Source of the DNA: Salmonella bongori NCTC 12419
GTDB lineage: Bacteria > Pseudomonadota > Gammaproteobacteria > Enterobacterales > Enterobacteriaceae
Reading direction: 5' to 3'
DNA length: 64,000 bases
NCBI RefSeq assembly: GCF_000252995.1
Contig: NC_015761.1
Location: 4,278,001 to 4,342,000, forward strand
Shown here: positions 25,920 to 33,828 of the stretch, piece after piece
Numbering within the stretch: the stretch's first letter is position 1
How the letters are laid out: each line of letters starts with the position of its first letter
Program-made: the position numbers and the translations under genes
Notes under the pieces: generated by a model
Seen by the model: the letters and a program-made list of their open reading frames with translations, nothing else
Told to the model about the DNA's origin: nothing
Databases searched by the model: none

Positions 25920-27296
25920 ATGCGCATTCATATTTTGGGAATTTGTGGCACTTTCATGGGTGGACTGGCGATGCTGGCTCGCTCACTCGGTCATGAAGTA
26001 ACCGGTTCGGACGCCAATGTGTATCCGCCGATGAGTACTTTACTTGAGAAGCAGGGGATCTTCCTGATTCAGGGATATGACGCCAGCCAGCTCGATCCGC
26101 AGCCGGATTTGGTGATTATCGGCAATGCAATGACGCGTGGTAATCCGTGCGTGGAAGCGGTGCTGGAAAAAAATATTCCTTTTATGTCCGGCCCACAATG
26201 GCTACACGACTTTGTATTGCGCGATCGCTGGGTACTGGCGGTCGCCGGTACGCACGGTAAAACGACTACCGCAGGTATGGCGAGCTGGATACTGGAAGCG
26301 TGTGGATATAAACCGGGTTTCGTTATCGGCGGTGTTCCGGGCAATTTTGAGGTATCCGCGCGCCTGGGCGAGAGCCCGTTCTTTGTTATCGAAGCGGATG
26401 AGTACGACTGCGCGTTCTTTGATAAGCGCTCTAAGTTTGTGCATTACTGCCCGCGCACGCTAATCCTCAACAACCTTGAGTTTGACCATGCGGATATTTT
26501 TGACGATCTGAAAGCGATCCAGAAACAGTTCCATCACCTGGTGCGTATCGTGCCGGGGCAGGGACGGATCATCTATCCGGAAAACGACATTAACCTGAAG
26601 CAGACGATGGCGATGGGTTGCTGGAGCGAGCAGGAACTGGTGGGCGAGCAGGGCCACTGGCAGGCGAAAAAACTGACCACCGATGCATCTGAGTGGGAAG
26701 TGTGGCTGGACGGTGAAAAGGTCGGTGAAGTGAAGTGGGGCCTGGTAGGCGAGCACAACATGCACAATGGCCTGATGGCGATTGCCGCTGCGCGCCATGT
26801 GGGCGTGACGCCATCGGAGGCTGCCCATGCGCTGGGAACGTTTATCAATGCCCGGCGTCGTCTGGAACTGCGCGGCGAAGCTCACGGCGTGGCAGTCTAT
26901 GACGATTTTGCCCACCACCCAACGGCGATTCTGGCCACCCTCGCGGCGCTACGTGGGAAGGTTGGCGGCACGGCGCGGATTATCGCGGTGCTGGAACCTC
27001 GTTCTAACACCATGAAAATGGGATTATGCAAAGACGATCTGGCACCGTCATTAGGGCGTGCGGATGAAGTGTTCCTGCTGCAGCCGCCGCATATTCCGTG
27101 GCAGGTTTCAGAAGTGGCGGACGCCTGCGTACAACCGGCTCACTGGAGCGGGGATGTCGATACGCTGGCGGATATGGTGGTAAAAACCGCGCAGCCTGGC
27201 GACCATATTCTGGTAATGAGCAATGGCGGTTTCGGCGGCATCCATCAGAAATTGCTGGATGGACTGGCGAAAAAAGCGCAGGCCAGCGAGTCATAA
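25920..27296 (+). CDS. mpl: UDP-MurNAc:L-Ala-gamma-D-Glu-meso-DAP ligase
   Basis: 458-residue Mur ligase that recycles the murein tripeptide onto UDP-MurNAc. N-terminal Rossmann motif 'ILGICGTFMGGLAMLA' (about 4-19), ATP-binding P-loop 'AGTHGKTTTAGM' (about 108-119), substrate region 'EADEYDCAFFDKRSKF' and C-terminal 'DDFAHHPTAI'. Its presence outside the dcw cluster, next to fbp, is the normal enteric location. Monocistronic. REP DNA follows. Confidence 0.97.
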   Translation: MRIHILGICGTFMGGLAMLARSLGHEVTGSDANVYPPMSTLLEKQGIFLIQGYDASQLDPQPDLVIIGNAMTRGNPCVEAVLEKNIPFMSGPQWLHDFVLRDRWVLAVAGTHGKTTTAGMASWILEACGYKPGFVIGGVPGNFEVSARLGESPFFVIEADEYDCAFFDKRSKFVHYCPRTLILNNLEFDHADIFDDLKAIQKQFHHLVRIVPGQGRIIYPENDINLKQTMAMGCWSEQELVGEQGHWQAKKLTTDASEWEVWLDGEKVGEVKWGLVGEHNMHNGLMAIAAARHVGVTPSEAAHALGTFINARRRLELRGEAHGVAVYDDFAHHPTAILATLAALRGKVGGTARIIAVLEPRSNTMKMGLCKDDLAPSLGRADEVFLLQPPHIPWQVSEVADACVQPAHWSGDVDTLADMVVKTAQPGDHILVMSNGGFGGIHQKLLDGLAKKAQASES

Positions 27297-27300
27297 AAAA

Positions 27301-27373
27301 TGCCCGGCGGCGCTACGCTTACCGGGCTTACATTCCCGTAGGCCGGATAGACGCCAGCGCCGCCATCCGGCAG
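27301..27373. repeat. BIME between mpl and convergent darP
   Basis: TGCCCGGCGGCGC...GCTTACCGGGC followed by GTAGGCCGGAT...GCCATCCGGCA: two REP units in opposite orientation. This is the gap where S. Typhimurium LT2, as I recall, carries a large insertion. Confidence 0.85.
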
Positions 27374-27392
27374 ACGCTATCAACGCGTAAAA

Positions 27393-27944
27393 TTACCCTT
27401 CGTTTTCCGCCAGCTCGCGCAGATACTGGAAGATCTGACGCGCCGATTTTGGCGGTTTGTTGCCTTCTTTCTCTTTCTTCGCATTGCGGATCAGTGAACG
27501 AAGCTGTTGACGGTCGGCGTGCGGCCACAGGGTTAGTACTTCGGCTACCGCGTCATCGCCTTCGACGATCAGACGATCGCGCAGGTGCTCAAGTTTGTGA
27601 AACAGCACTACCTGCTGATTATGGCGGTTCTTCAGCTTGTCCAGCGCCTGGCGAATCGGTTCAACGTCGCGCTGGCGCAGCATTTTTCCGATAAGCTGTA
27701 ACTGACGGCGGCGTCCTTCCATTTTGATGCGCTGGGCCAGTTCAATGGCGTCGCGCAGATCGGCATCCAGCGGGATCTTATCCAGCGCGTTTTTCCCCAG
27801 ATCCACGATTTCCGCGCCCAGGCGTTTTAACTCCTCGGCATCGCGTTTAATTTCACTTTTGCTGACCCAGATAATTTCATCGTCTTCGTCTTCGATGTCA
27901 TCACCGGGAACGTCGTCGAGCCAGTCTTCGGGCTGCTTTGTCAT
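27393..27944 (-). CDS. darP: Dual-action ribosomal maturation protein DarP (YjgA)
   Basis: 183-residue, highly charged helical protein. An acidic N-terminus (DDVPGDDIEDEDDEI, about 9-23) is followed by the 'VSKSEIKRDAEELKRLG' helix and basic helices to the end. E. coli YjgA associates with late 50S precursors and was renamed DarP (literature). It is divergent from pmbA and ends at a BIME. Length matches E. coli. Confidence 0.93.
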   Translation of the reverse strand: MTKQPEDWLDDVPGDDIEDEDDEIIWVSKSEIKRDAEELKRLGAEIVDLGKNALDKIPLDADLRDAIELAQRIKMEGRRRQLQLIGKMLRQRDVEPIRQALDKLKNRHNQQVVLFHKLEHLRDRLIVEGDDAVAEVLTLWPHADRQQLRSLIRNAKKEKEGNKPPKSARQIFQYLRELAENEG

Positions 27945-28039
27945 GTCAGGCTCCTTAAAAAAAGAGGCTAATGTTACCAGTTAAGATGCGCACTGAAAAA
28001 CGGTTCTCTGTTAGACTTCAGAGAAACTCTCTCTACATT

Positions 28040-29392
28040 ATGGCATTTGCAATGAAAGTAATCTCACAAGTTGAAGCGCAGCGTAAGATTCTGGAAGAAG
28101 CAGTCTCAACAGCGCTGGAGTTAGCCTCAGGCAAATCGGATGGGGCGGAAGTGGCCGTCAGCAAGACTACCGGCATTAGCGTCAGTACCCGTTATGGTGA
28201 AGTAGAGAATGTCGAATTTAATAGCGACGGCGCGCTGGGGATTACGGTGTATCACCAGAACCGCAAAGGCAGCGCCTCCTCGACAGATTTAAGCCCGCAG
28301 GCGATTGCCCGTACCGTCCAGGCTGCGCTGGATATCGCTCGTTATACGTCGCCAGATCCGTGTGCTGGGGTGGCTGATAAAGCGCTACTGGCGTTTGACG
28401 CGCCGGATCTGGACTTGTTCCACCCGGCAGAGGTTACGCCAGACGAAGCCATTGAGTTGGCAGCACGCGCGGAGCAGGCTTCTCTAAAGGCGGATAAACG
28501 CATCACCAATACCGAAGGCGGTAGTTTTAACAGCCATTACGGCATTAAAGTGTTCGGCAACAGCCACGGCATGTTGCAAGGATATTGCTCCACGCGCCAT
28601 TCGCTCTCAAGCTGCGTCATCGCCGAAGAGAACGGTGATATGGAGCGTGATTACGCTTACACCATCGGCCGGGCGATGGACGATCTGCAAGCGCCGGAAT
28701 GGGTCGGGGCCGAGTGTGCGCGCCGCACGTTATCCCGTCTGTCGCCGCGTAAGCTCTCTACCATGAAAGCGCCGGTGATTTTCGCCAATGAAGTGGCGAC
28801 AGGATTGTTTGGCCACCTGGTCGGGGCGATTGCCGGCGGCGCGGTATACCGTAAATCCACGTTTCTGCTCGACTCGCTGGGCAAACAAATTCTGCCGGAA
28901 TGGCTGACCATCGAAGAACATCCGCATTTGCTAAAAGGGCTGGCGTCTTCACCGTTCGACAGCGAAGGCGTGCGAACGGAACGCCGCGACATTGTGAAAG
29001 ATGGTGTACTAACCCAATGGCTGCTGACCAACTATTCCGCTCGCAAGCTGGGGTTGAAAAGTACCGGCCATGCGGGTGGGATCCATAACTGGCGTATCGC
29101 CGGACAAGGGTTGAGCTTTGAGCAGTTGCTGAAAGAGATGGGGACCGGTCTGGTGGTGACGGAACTGATGGGGCAGGGCGTCAGCGGCATTACCGGCGAC
29201 TACTCCCGTGGTGCTGCCGGATTCTGGGTGGAGAATGGAGAAATCCAGTACCCGGTGAGTGAAATCACCATTGCCGGCAATTTAAAAGAGATGTGGCGTA
29301 ATATCGTCACCGTCGGCGACGATATTGAAACGCGCAGTAATATACAGTGTGGTTCAGTACTGTTACCGGAGATGAAAATCGCCGGACAATAA
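28040..29392 (+). CDS. pmbA: Metalloprotease subunit PmbA/TldE
   Basis: 450 residues, TldE of the TldD/TldE heterodimeric peptidase that trims microcin B17, removes CcdA and processes other unfolded peptides. Only TldD carries the zinc HExxxH motif; none is seen here, consistent with TldE being the non-metal half. Start chosen at 28040 (MAFAMKVISQVEAQ), matching the E. coli length; the frame is open from 27971 but lacks a ribosome site and conservation. The conserved 'HAGGIHNWRIAG' and 'GDYSRGAAGFWVENGEIQYPVSEITIAGNL' region lies in the C-terminal third. Confidence 0.95.
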   Translation: MAFAMKVISQVEAQRKILEEAVSTALELASGKSDGAEVAVSKTTGISVSTRYGEVENVEFNSDGALGITVYHQNRKGSASSTDLSPQAIARTVQAALDIARYTSPDPCAGVADKALLAFDAPDLDLFHPAEVTPDEAIELAARAEQASLKADKRITNTEGGSFNSHYGIKVFGNSHGMLQGYCSTRHSLSSCVIAEENGDMERDYAYTIGRAMDDLQAPEWVGAECARRTLSRLSPRKLSTMKAPVIFANEVATGLFGHLVGAIAGGAVYRKSTFLLDSLGKQILPEWLTIEEHPHLLKGLASSPFDSEGVRTERRDIVKDGVLTQWLLTNYSARKLGLKSTGHAGGIHNWRIAGQGLSFEQLLKEMGTGLVVTELMGQGVSGITGDYSRGAAGFWVENGEIQYPVSEITIAGNLKEMWRNIVTVGDDIETRSNIQCGSVLLPEMKIAGQ

Positions 29393-29511
29393 TAAATACC
29401 CGACATATTCCAGACTGCAGGACAAAACGACAAAACGTTAAAGCAGTTTGTTCTGCAGCCAAATGAGTTAGGGTATTACGCTTATCGTTAATAATAAAAA
29501 GGAAGTGAGCA

Positions 29512-29898
29512 ATGCGTAAAAGCCTGTTAGCTATTCTTGCTGTGTCATCGCTGGTGTTCGGTTCGGCCGCGTTTGCTGCCGATCTTGAAGATAATATGGA
29601 TATTCTCAATGATAACCTGAAAGTCGTTGAGAAAACGGATAGCGCCCCTGAACTGCAAGCGGCGTTAACCAAAATGCGCGCCGCCGCGCTGGATGCCCAA
29701 AAAGCTACGCCGCCAAAGCTGGAAGATAAAGCGCCGGATAGCCCGGAAATGAAAGATTTTCGTCACGGTTTTGACGTCCTGGTCGGTCAAATCGATGGCG
29801 CGCTGAAGCTGGCGAACGAAGGGAAGGTCAACGAAGCGAAAGCGGCGGCGGAGGCGCTAAAAACCACCCGCAATACGTATCATAAGAAGTATCGTTAA
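29512..29898 (+). CDS. cybC: Soluble cytochrome b562
   Basis: 128-residue precursor. The signal peptide (1-22, ending AFAA) is cleaved before ADLEDNM, giving a 106-residue four-helix bundle. The heme ligands are the Met in ADLEDNM (mature residue 7) and the His in TRNTYHKKYR (mature residue 102); both are present. It is a periplasmic electron carrier or superoxide-reacting protein. AAGGAAGTGAGC precedes the start. It is intact here, whereas some E. coli K-12 lines carry a damaged signal sequence. A REP element follows. Confidence 0.96.
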   Translation: MRKSLLAILAVSSLVFGSAAFAADLEDNMDILNDNLKVVEKTDSAPELQAALTKMRAAALDAQKATPPKLEDKAPDSPEMKDFRHGFDVLVGQIDGALKLANEGKVNEAKAAAEALKTTRNTYHKKYR

Positions 29899-29907
29899 TT
29901 TTTGTGG

Positions 29908-29947
29908 GATGGCGGCTTCGCTTTATCTGTAGGTCGCCATCCGGCAA
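29908..29947. repeat. REP element after cybC
   Basis: GGATGGCGGCTTCGC and GGTCGCCATCCGGC form a REP palindrome starting nine bases after the cybC stop. Confidence 0.8.
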
Positions 29948-30106
29948 AATGTAATACCCATCACACTTTCTCACTTTATACGACAACGTCATTATTTGTG
30001 TCTGCCACGCCATTTCTTCTCTACGCCGCGATAGATCTCACACTTTCCCGGCGATAATTTATCAATGCCGCCTTTTCTGTGGCGCAGATCACCCCTTCCA
30101 CTCGCC

Positions 30107-30126
30107 TTTCCACTTTGAGGTGGAAA
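30107..30126. promoter_or_regulatory. Inverted repeat, candidate operator of the 30-37 kb operon
   Basis: TTTCCAC (30107-30113) and GTGGAAA (30120-30126) around TTTGAG, 69 bases before the first start codon of the operon. A direct copy of one arm (TTCCACT) is at 30097-30103. No clean sigma70 or sigma54 promoter could be assigned. The operon regulator carries a DNA-binding HTH, so a DNA operator rather than an RNA antiterminator is expected. Confidence 0.5.
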
Positions 30127-30194
30127 ATAACTCGCTACAAACTTTTAACCCCTACCGCTAGTTTTATCTCATTGCTATTAACGGGGTGAGACGC

Positions 30195-30524
30195 GTGGAT
30201 AACGGAGCAGTAAAACACAATGCCGGGGAGCGGATTAACGAACTGGCTGAACAGGTGTTAACCCAGGTGGACGGCCTGCTGGGACAACATCACATTGTCC
30301 CCAATGCGGTACAGACGCAAATGCTGACTTCGCACGTTCGCGCGATGGCGCACCGGTCAATTACCGGCGAGCCTTTACCAGAAGTCGATGCCAGCCTGTT
30401 TGATGAAATTTCAGCCGAATCAATGGCGCTCGCCCGCGAAATCGTGGCGGCGTTTGGCAACCTTCCTGACGAAGAAGCCTGGCTGCTATCGGTACATTTT
30501 GAAGTCGCGAAAGACAACCTCTAA
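30195..30524 (+). CDS. Stand-alone PRD-domain protein
   Basis: About 109 residues made of one PTS-regulation-domain-like helical unit and nothing else: no HTH, no membrane segment. Conserved-looking histidines occur in 'TSHVRAMAHRS' and 'LLSVHFEVAKDN', the kind of site phosphorylated by HPr or EIIB in PRDs. I recognise it as the small PRD protein that heads a conserved cluster also known from Enterococcus and Aeromonas. GTG at 30195 is preferred over GTG 30186 because GGGGTGA lies five bases before it. First gene of an eight-gene operon. Role unknown; a phospho-relay or regulator of the transport module is plausible. Confidence 0.75.
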   Translation: MDNGAVKHNAGERINELAEQVLTQVDGLLGQHHIVPNAVQTQMLTSHVRAMAHRSITGEPLPEVDASLFDEISAESMALAREIVAAFGNLPDEEAWLLSVHFEVAKDNL

Positions 30525-30535
30525 GGAGCAAAAAA

Positions 30536-30898
30536 ATGGAACAGATTACCGTCGTGATCGGTGATCGCCTGGGTAAAGGCCAGAAAGTGGCGGCGGGCGT
30601 GGAAAAAGCGGGCGGACGCGCGGTCGTTGTACCGGGCGTTGCGGCAGACATGAAGCTGGGCGATGTGATGAAAGCAGAAAACGCCACTTTCGGCGTTTCA
30701 TTTTGCGGCAGCGGTGGTGCGGGTGCCATCACTGCGCAAAACAAGCATGGCTACAAAGCCCGGTATGGGATGCGGTCGGTAGATGAAGGCGTCACCGCTA
30801 TCAATGAGGGATGCAACGTACTGGGTTTCGGCTTTATGGATAAAGAAGAGCTCGGTGAGCGCCTGGTGCAGGCGTGGCAAAAGAAATACGGCGCCTGA
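30536..30898 (+). CDS. SFCGS-family glycine-rich protein
   Basis: 120 residues, small soluble protein named for the motif FGVSFCGSGGAGAIT around Cys57. The N-terminus, ITVVIGDRLGKGQKV, resembles the first strand and loop of a nucleotide or phosphoryl-carrier fold. Function is not known. The single exposed-looking Cys in a Gly-rich loop recalls EIIB phosphocysteine loops, but this is only analogy. AAGGAGC precedes the ATG. The stop overlaps the next start (ATGA), so translation is coupled. Confidence 0.8.
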   Translation: MEQITVVIGDRLGKGQKVAAGVEKAGGRAVVVPGVAADMKLGDVMKAENATFGVSFCGSGGAGAITAQNKHGYKARYGMRSVDEGVTAINEGCNVLGFGFMDKEELGERLVQAWQKKYGA

Positions 30899-31200
30899 TG
30901 ATGAAAGAGCAATTCACCACCACGGTGAGAGTAAAAGGCAAGGGCGATGCCAAAGCGCGCGCCTTTGCCGATGCGCTGAACCATGTTCAGTCAACGGTGA
31001 TGAGAGCATCGCCGTATATCTTATTGCGTATTGAGCCACAGGATGTGCGGATTGTTCAGGCGCATGAGTCGGTGCGTAAAGAGGCCTTTCTGTTTTTCTT
31101 TTTGCGCCGGGAACGACGCACCTACAGCGTGGAGCTGGATGTGACCGTCAACGTGACCGCCATCAATCTCGACAGGGTGGATTTCGTCGCGAAACGCTGA
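30898..31200 (+). CDS. DUF4312-family protein
   Basis: 100 residues, soluble, mixed beta/alpha, with a basic patch (FFLRRERRTY). Begins at the ATG overlapping the upstream TGA (second ATG at 30901 also possible). The family occurs only next to SFCGS, DUF4311 and DUF4310 genes, which suggests a cytosolic component of one complex. No catalytic motif recognised. Confidence 0.78.
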   Translation: MMKEQFTTTVRVKGKGDAKARAFADALNHVQSTVMRASPYILLRIEPQDVRIVQAHESVRKEAFLFFFLRRERRTYSVELDVTVNVTAINLDRVDFVAKR

Positions 31201-31222
31201 TTTTTATTAAAAAGGCATAGTT

Positions 31223-31999
31223 ATGTTCCTGATAATACTAATTAAATCGCTCATCATCGGCGCACTGGTCGGCGTTGGGGTGGGGGCTGGGGCTGCACGC
31301 ATGTTTCATGCGCCTACCACGCAGGGGATGGGCGCGTTCCGTACGTTGGGTGAACTCAACTCTTGCGAAGGCGACCCGGCATCCCATTTTTCCTTTGGGT
31401 TAGGCTTTTTCTTCAACGCCTGGGCGTCGTCCGTTGCCGCCGGATCGTTCACTCAGGATGTTGATCATCGCATCATCCCTAACTGGGGCGCGGCGGCGCT
31501 CATGATCAAAAACCGTAATGTCGGCGAGACGCTGCACGACCCGAAGAGAATGGCGATCGCCTGCGCTGTCGTCGGCATGATCGTCGTAACGTTCCTTAAC
31601 CTGACCGCTTCATCCGTACCACAAGCGCTACAGGTGACGGCGGTTAAGGTGCTGGTGCCAGCGGCAAACCTGCTGGTCAACATTGTTATGCCCGTGATCT
31701 TCTGGTTAGCGGCGATCGACGCGGGTAAAAAATCGGGCTTCTGGGCCACCGTTTTCGGCGGCGCGGCGCAGCTCATTATGGGGAACGCCGTACCGGGACT
31801 GGTGCTGGGGATTTTGATCGGTAAAGGCGTGGAAGAGAGCGGCTGGAACCATGTCACCAGGGTAATGATGGTCGCCATTGTGTTGCTGTTTGTGTTGAGC
31901 GGCTTTTTCCGCGGCTTCGACATGAAAATGATCGAATCCTTCAACATGACGGTACCGAACTGGCTTGAAATGATCCACAACTCGCTCAGCGGCAAATAA
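31223..31999 (+). CDS. DUF4311-family membrane protein
   Basis: 258 residues with six or seven hydrophobic segments. The first (about 1-27) is Gly-rich (IIGALVGVGVGAGAARMFH), followed by a conserved hydrophilic loop 'GAFRTLGELNSCEGDPASHFSFGLGFFFNAWASS' (about 33-66), then further helices to about 235. It has the look of a carrier subunit rather than a channel of a known family. Eleven bases before DUF4310, with which it probably forms the membrane core of a transporter. Substrate and energy source are not known. Confidence 0.8.
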   Translation: MFLIILIKSLIIGALVGVGVGAGAARMFHAPTTQGMGAFRTLGELNSCEGDPASHFSFGLGFFFNAWASSVAAGSFTQDVDHRIIPNWGAAALMIKNRNVGETLHDPKRMAIACAVVGMIVVTFLNLTASSVPQALQVTAVKVLVPAANLLVNIVMPVIFWLAAIDAGKKSGFWATVFGGAAQLIMGNAVPGLVLGILIGKGVEESGWNHVTRVMMVAIVLLFVLSGFFRGFDMKMIESFNMTVPNWLEMIHNSLSGK

Positions 32000-32010
32000 C
32001 GGAGGCCACA

Positions 32011-32652
32011 ATGGAAGAAAATAAAGGGTTTTGGTATGCCGACTGGTCGTTTCCGATCTTTGTGGGCCTGCTCTCTTCCGGCGTTTTCGCCGGGACGCAT
32101 ATGTATTATCTGTACGGTATCGGCGCATTCAACGAAGTGGCCTTTGTGGCGATGCTGAAAGCGGGAATGGATACCGGTGTCTATGGCGCGGTTGCCGCCT
32201 TCGGCGCCAGCTTTTTATTCGCCCGTATTATCGAAGGATCGCTGGTCGGCATTCTGGATATCGGCGGCGCGATTCAGACTGGGGTGGGTTTAGGCGTTCC
32301 GGCGCTATTGTTGGGGGCGGGGTTTGTCTTCCCGGTAGCGAATTTTATTGCCTCGTTGATTACCGGCCTGGTGATTGGCCTGGCGATTGGCTACATCATT
32401 ATTCTGGCGCGTAAGTTCACGATTAATCAGAGCGATTCTACTTACGGGGCGGATGTCATGATGGGCGCCGGTAACGCTTCAGGCCGTTTTCTGGGGCCGT
32501 TGATTATCCTCAGCGCTATGACGGCGTCGATTCCCATTGGCGTCGGTTCGCTGGTGGGCGCGCTGCTGTTTTATATCTGGCAGAAGCCGATTACCGGCGG
32601 CGCGATTTTAGGCGCGATGATTTTAGGCTGGCTGTTCCCGGTGGCTCTTTGA
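32011..32652 (+). CDS. DUF4310-family membrane protein
   Basis: 213 residues, about six membrane segments, Gly/Ala-rich. Conserved loops include 'FWYADWSFPIFVGLLSSGVFAGTHMYYLYG' at the N-terminus and 'ADVMMGAGNASGRFLGPLIIL' (about 148-168). Its pairing with DUF4311 resembles split EIIC membrane domains of some PTS systems (inference). GGAGG ribosome site. Followed by a 42-base gap with a short hairpin before the amidohydrolase. Confidence 0.8.
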   Translation: MEENKGFWYADWSFPIFVGLLSSGVFAGTHMYYLYGIGAFNEVAFVAMLKAGMDTGVYGAVAAFGASFLFARIIEGSLVGILDIGGAIQTGVGLGVPALLLGAGFVFPVANFIASLITGLVIGLAIGYIIILARKFTINQSDSTYGADVMMGAGNASGRFLGPLIILSAMTASIPIGVGSLVGALLFYIWQKPITGGAILGAMILGWLFPVAL

Positions 32653-32694
32653 TACCTACGGGCGCTCCGGCGCTCGCCTTTTCAGGAAAATGTT

Positions 32695-33828
32695 ATGTTT
32701 GATTTACTCCTGCGCCATGCGCGACTGGTCGACGATACGGTCTGCGATATTGCCCTACAAAACGGCAAAATTGTCGCGCTGGGCCAACTTTCCGGCCCGG
32801 CGGTGAAAACCCTCGATCTACGCGGTGACTGTTTTGTCAGCGCCGGCTGGATTGATTCTCACGTCCACTGCTACCCCAAATCGCCGATTTATTTCGATGA
32901 GCCGGATAGCATCGGTATCGCGACGGGGGTGACCACGGTGGTTGACGCAGGCAGCACTGGCGCAGACGACATTGATGACTTCTATACGTTGACCCGTCAG
33001 GCGATCACCGACGTTTATGCGCTATTGAATATTTCCCGCGTCGGGCTGATAGCTCAGAATGAACTGGCGGACATGAACAACATTGATGCCAATGCGGTAA
33101 CGCTGGCGGTAAAACGCCATCCGGATTTTATCGTCGGCCTCAAGGCGCGGATGAGCAGCAGCGTGGTGGGCGAGAACGGTATTACGCCGCTGCAACGCGC
33201 TAAAGCCATGCAGCAAGAAAACGGCAACCTGCCGCTGATGGTTCATATTGGCAATAACCCGCCGGATCTGGACGAAATAGCGGAGCGTCTGACGGCGGGC
33301 GATATCATTACCCACTGTTACAACGGTAAGCCGAACCGTATCCTGACGCCGGAAGGCGAGCTGCGCGCCTCAGTCACACGGGCGCTGGCGCGCGGCGTGC
33401 GTCTGGACGTCGGACATGGTACCGCCAGCCTGAGCTTTGCGGTAGCGAAATGCGCCATTCGCCTGGGGATTTTACCGCATACCCTCAGTTCCGATATCTA
33501 CTGCCGTAATCGCATCAATGGCCCGGTGCATTCGCTGGCTAATGTGATGTCGAAATTCCTTGCCATCGGCATGTCGCTGCCGCAGGTCATTGCGTGCGTG
33601 ACGGCCAATGCCGCCGATAGCCTGAATCTGAAAACCAAAGGGCGTCTTCAGCCTGGTCTGGATGCCGACCTGACCCTCTTTACGCTCAAACGACAGCCCA
33701 CCGTGCTGGTGGATGCGGAAAACGACAGCTTACAGGCTGAGGAATTGCTGGTGCCGCTTGCCGCGATACGCGCAGGCAAGGGCTATATGACCGAACAAGG
33801 GAGCGCGGAATATGCCTTCGATTTTTGA
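32695..33828 (+). CDS. Amidohydrolase/deacetylase-family metallohydrolase of the operon
   Basis: 377-residue TIM-barrel amidohydrolase. Metal ligands: HxH in 'GWIDSHVHCYPK' (about 52-63), likely carboxylated Lys in 'IVGLKARMS', His in 'LMVHIGNNP' and 'ITHCYNGK', Asp in 'LSSDIYC'. It probably removes an N-acyl or opens a cyclic amide so that the downstream ammonia-lyase meets a free amine (inference). Its 3' end overlaps the lyase gene by 17 bases. Paralogue of the enzyme at 22418-23578. Confidence 0.85.
   Translation: MFDLLLRHARLVDDTVCDIALQNGKIVALGQLSGPAVKTLDLRGDCFVSAGWIDSHVHCYPKSPIYFDEPDSIGIATGVTTVVDAGSTGADDIDDFYTLTRQAITDVYALLNISRVGLIAQNELADMNNIDANAVTLAVKRHPDFIVGLKARMSSSVVGENGITPLQRAKAMQQENGNLPLMVHIGNNPPDLDEIAERLTAGDIITHCYNGKPNRILTPEGELRASVTRALARGVRLDVGHGTASLSFAVAKCAIRLGILPHTLSSDIYCRNRINGPVHSLANVMSKFLAIGMSLPQVIACVTANAADSLNLKTKGRLQPGLDADLTLFTLKRQPTVLVDAENDSLQAEELLVPLAAIRAGKGYMTEQGSAEYAFDF

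Noticed and set aside
30000..30185. Sigma54 promoter for the accessory operon, by analogy with the dga operon
   Set aside because: No TGGCAC-N5-TTGCA-like element could be found, and the regulator lacks an AAA+ domain.
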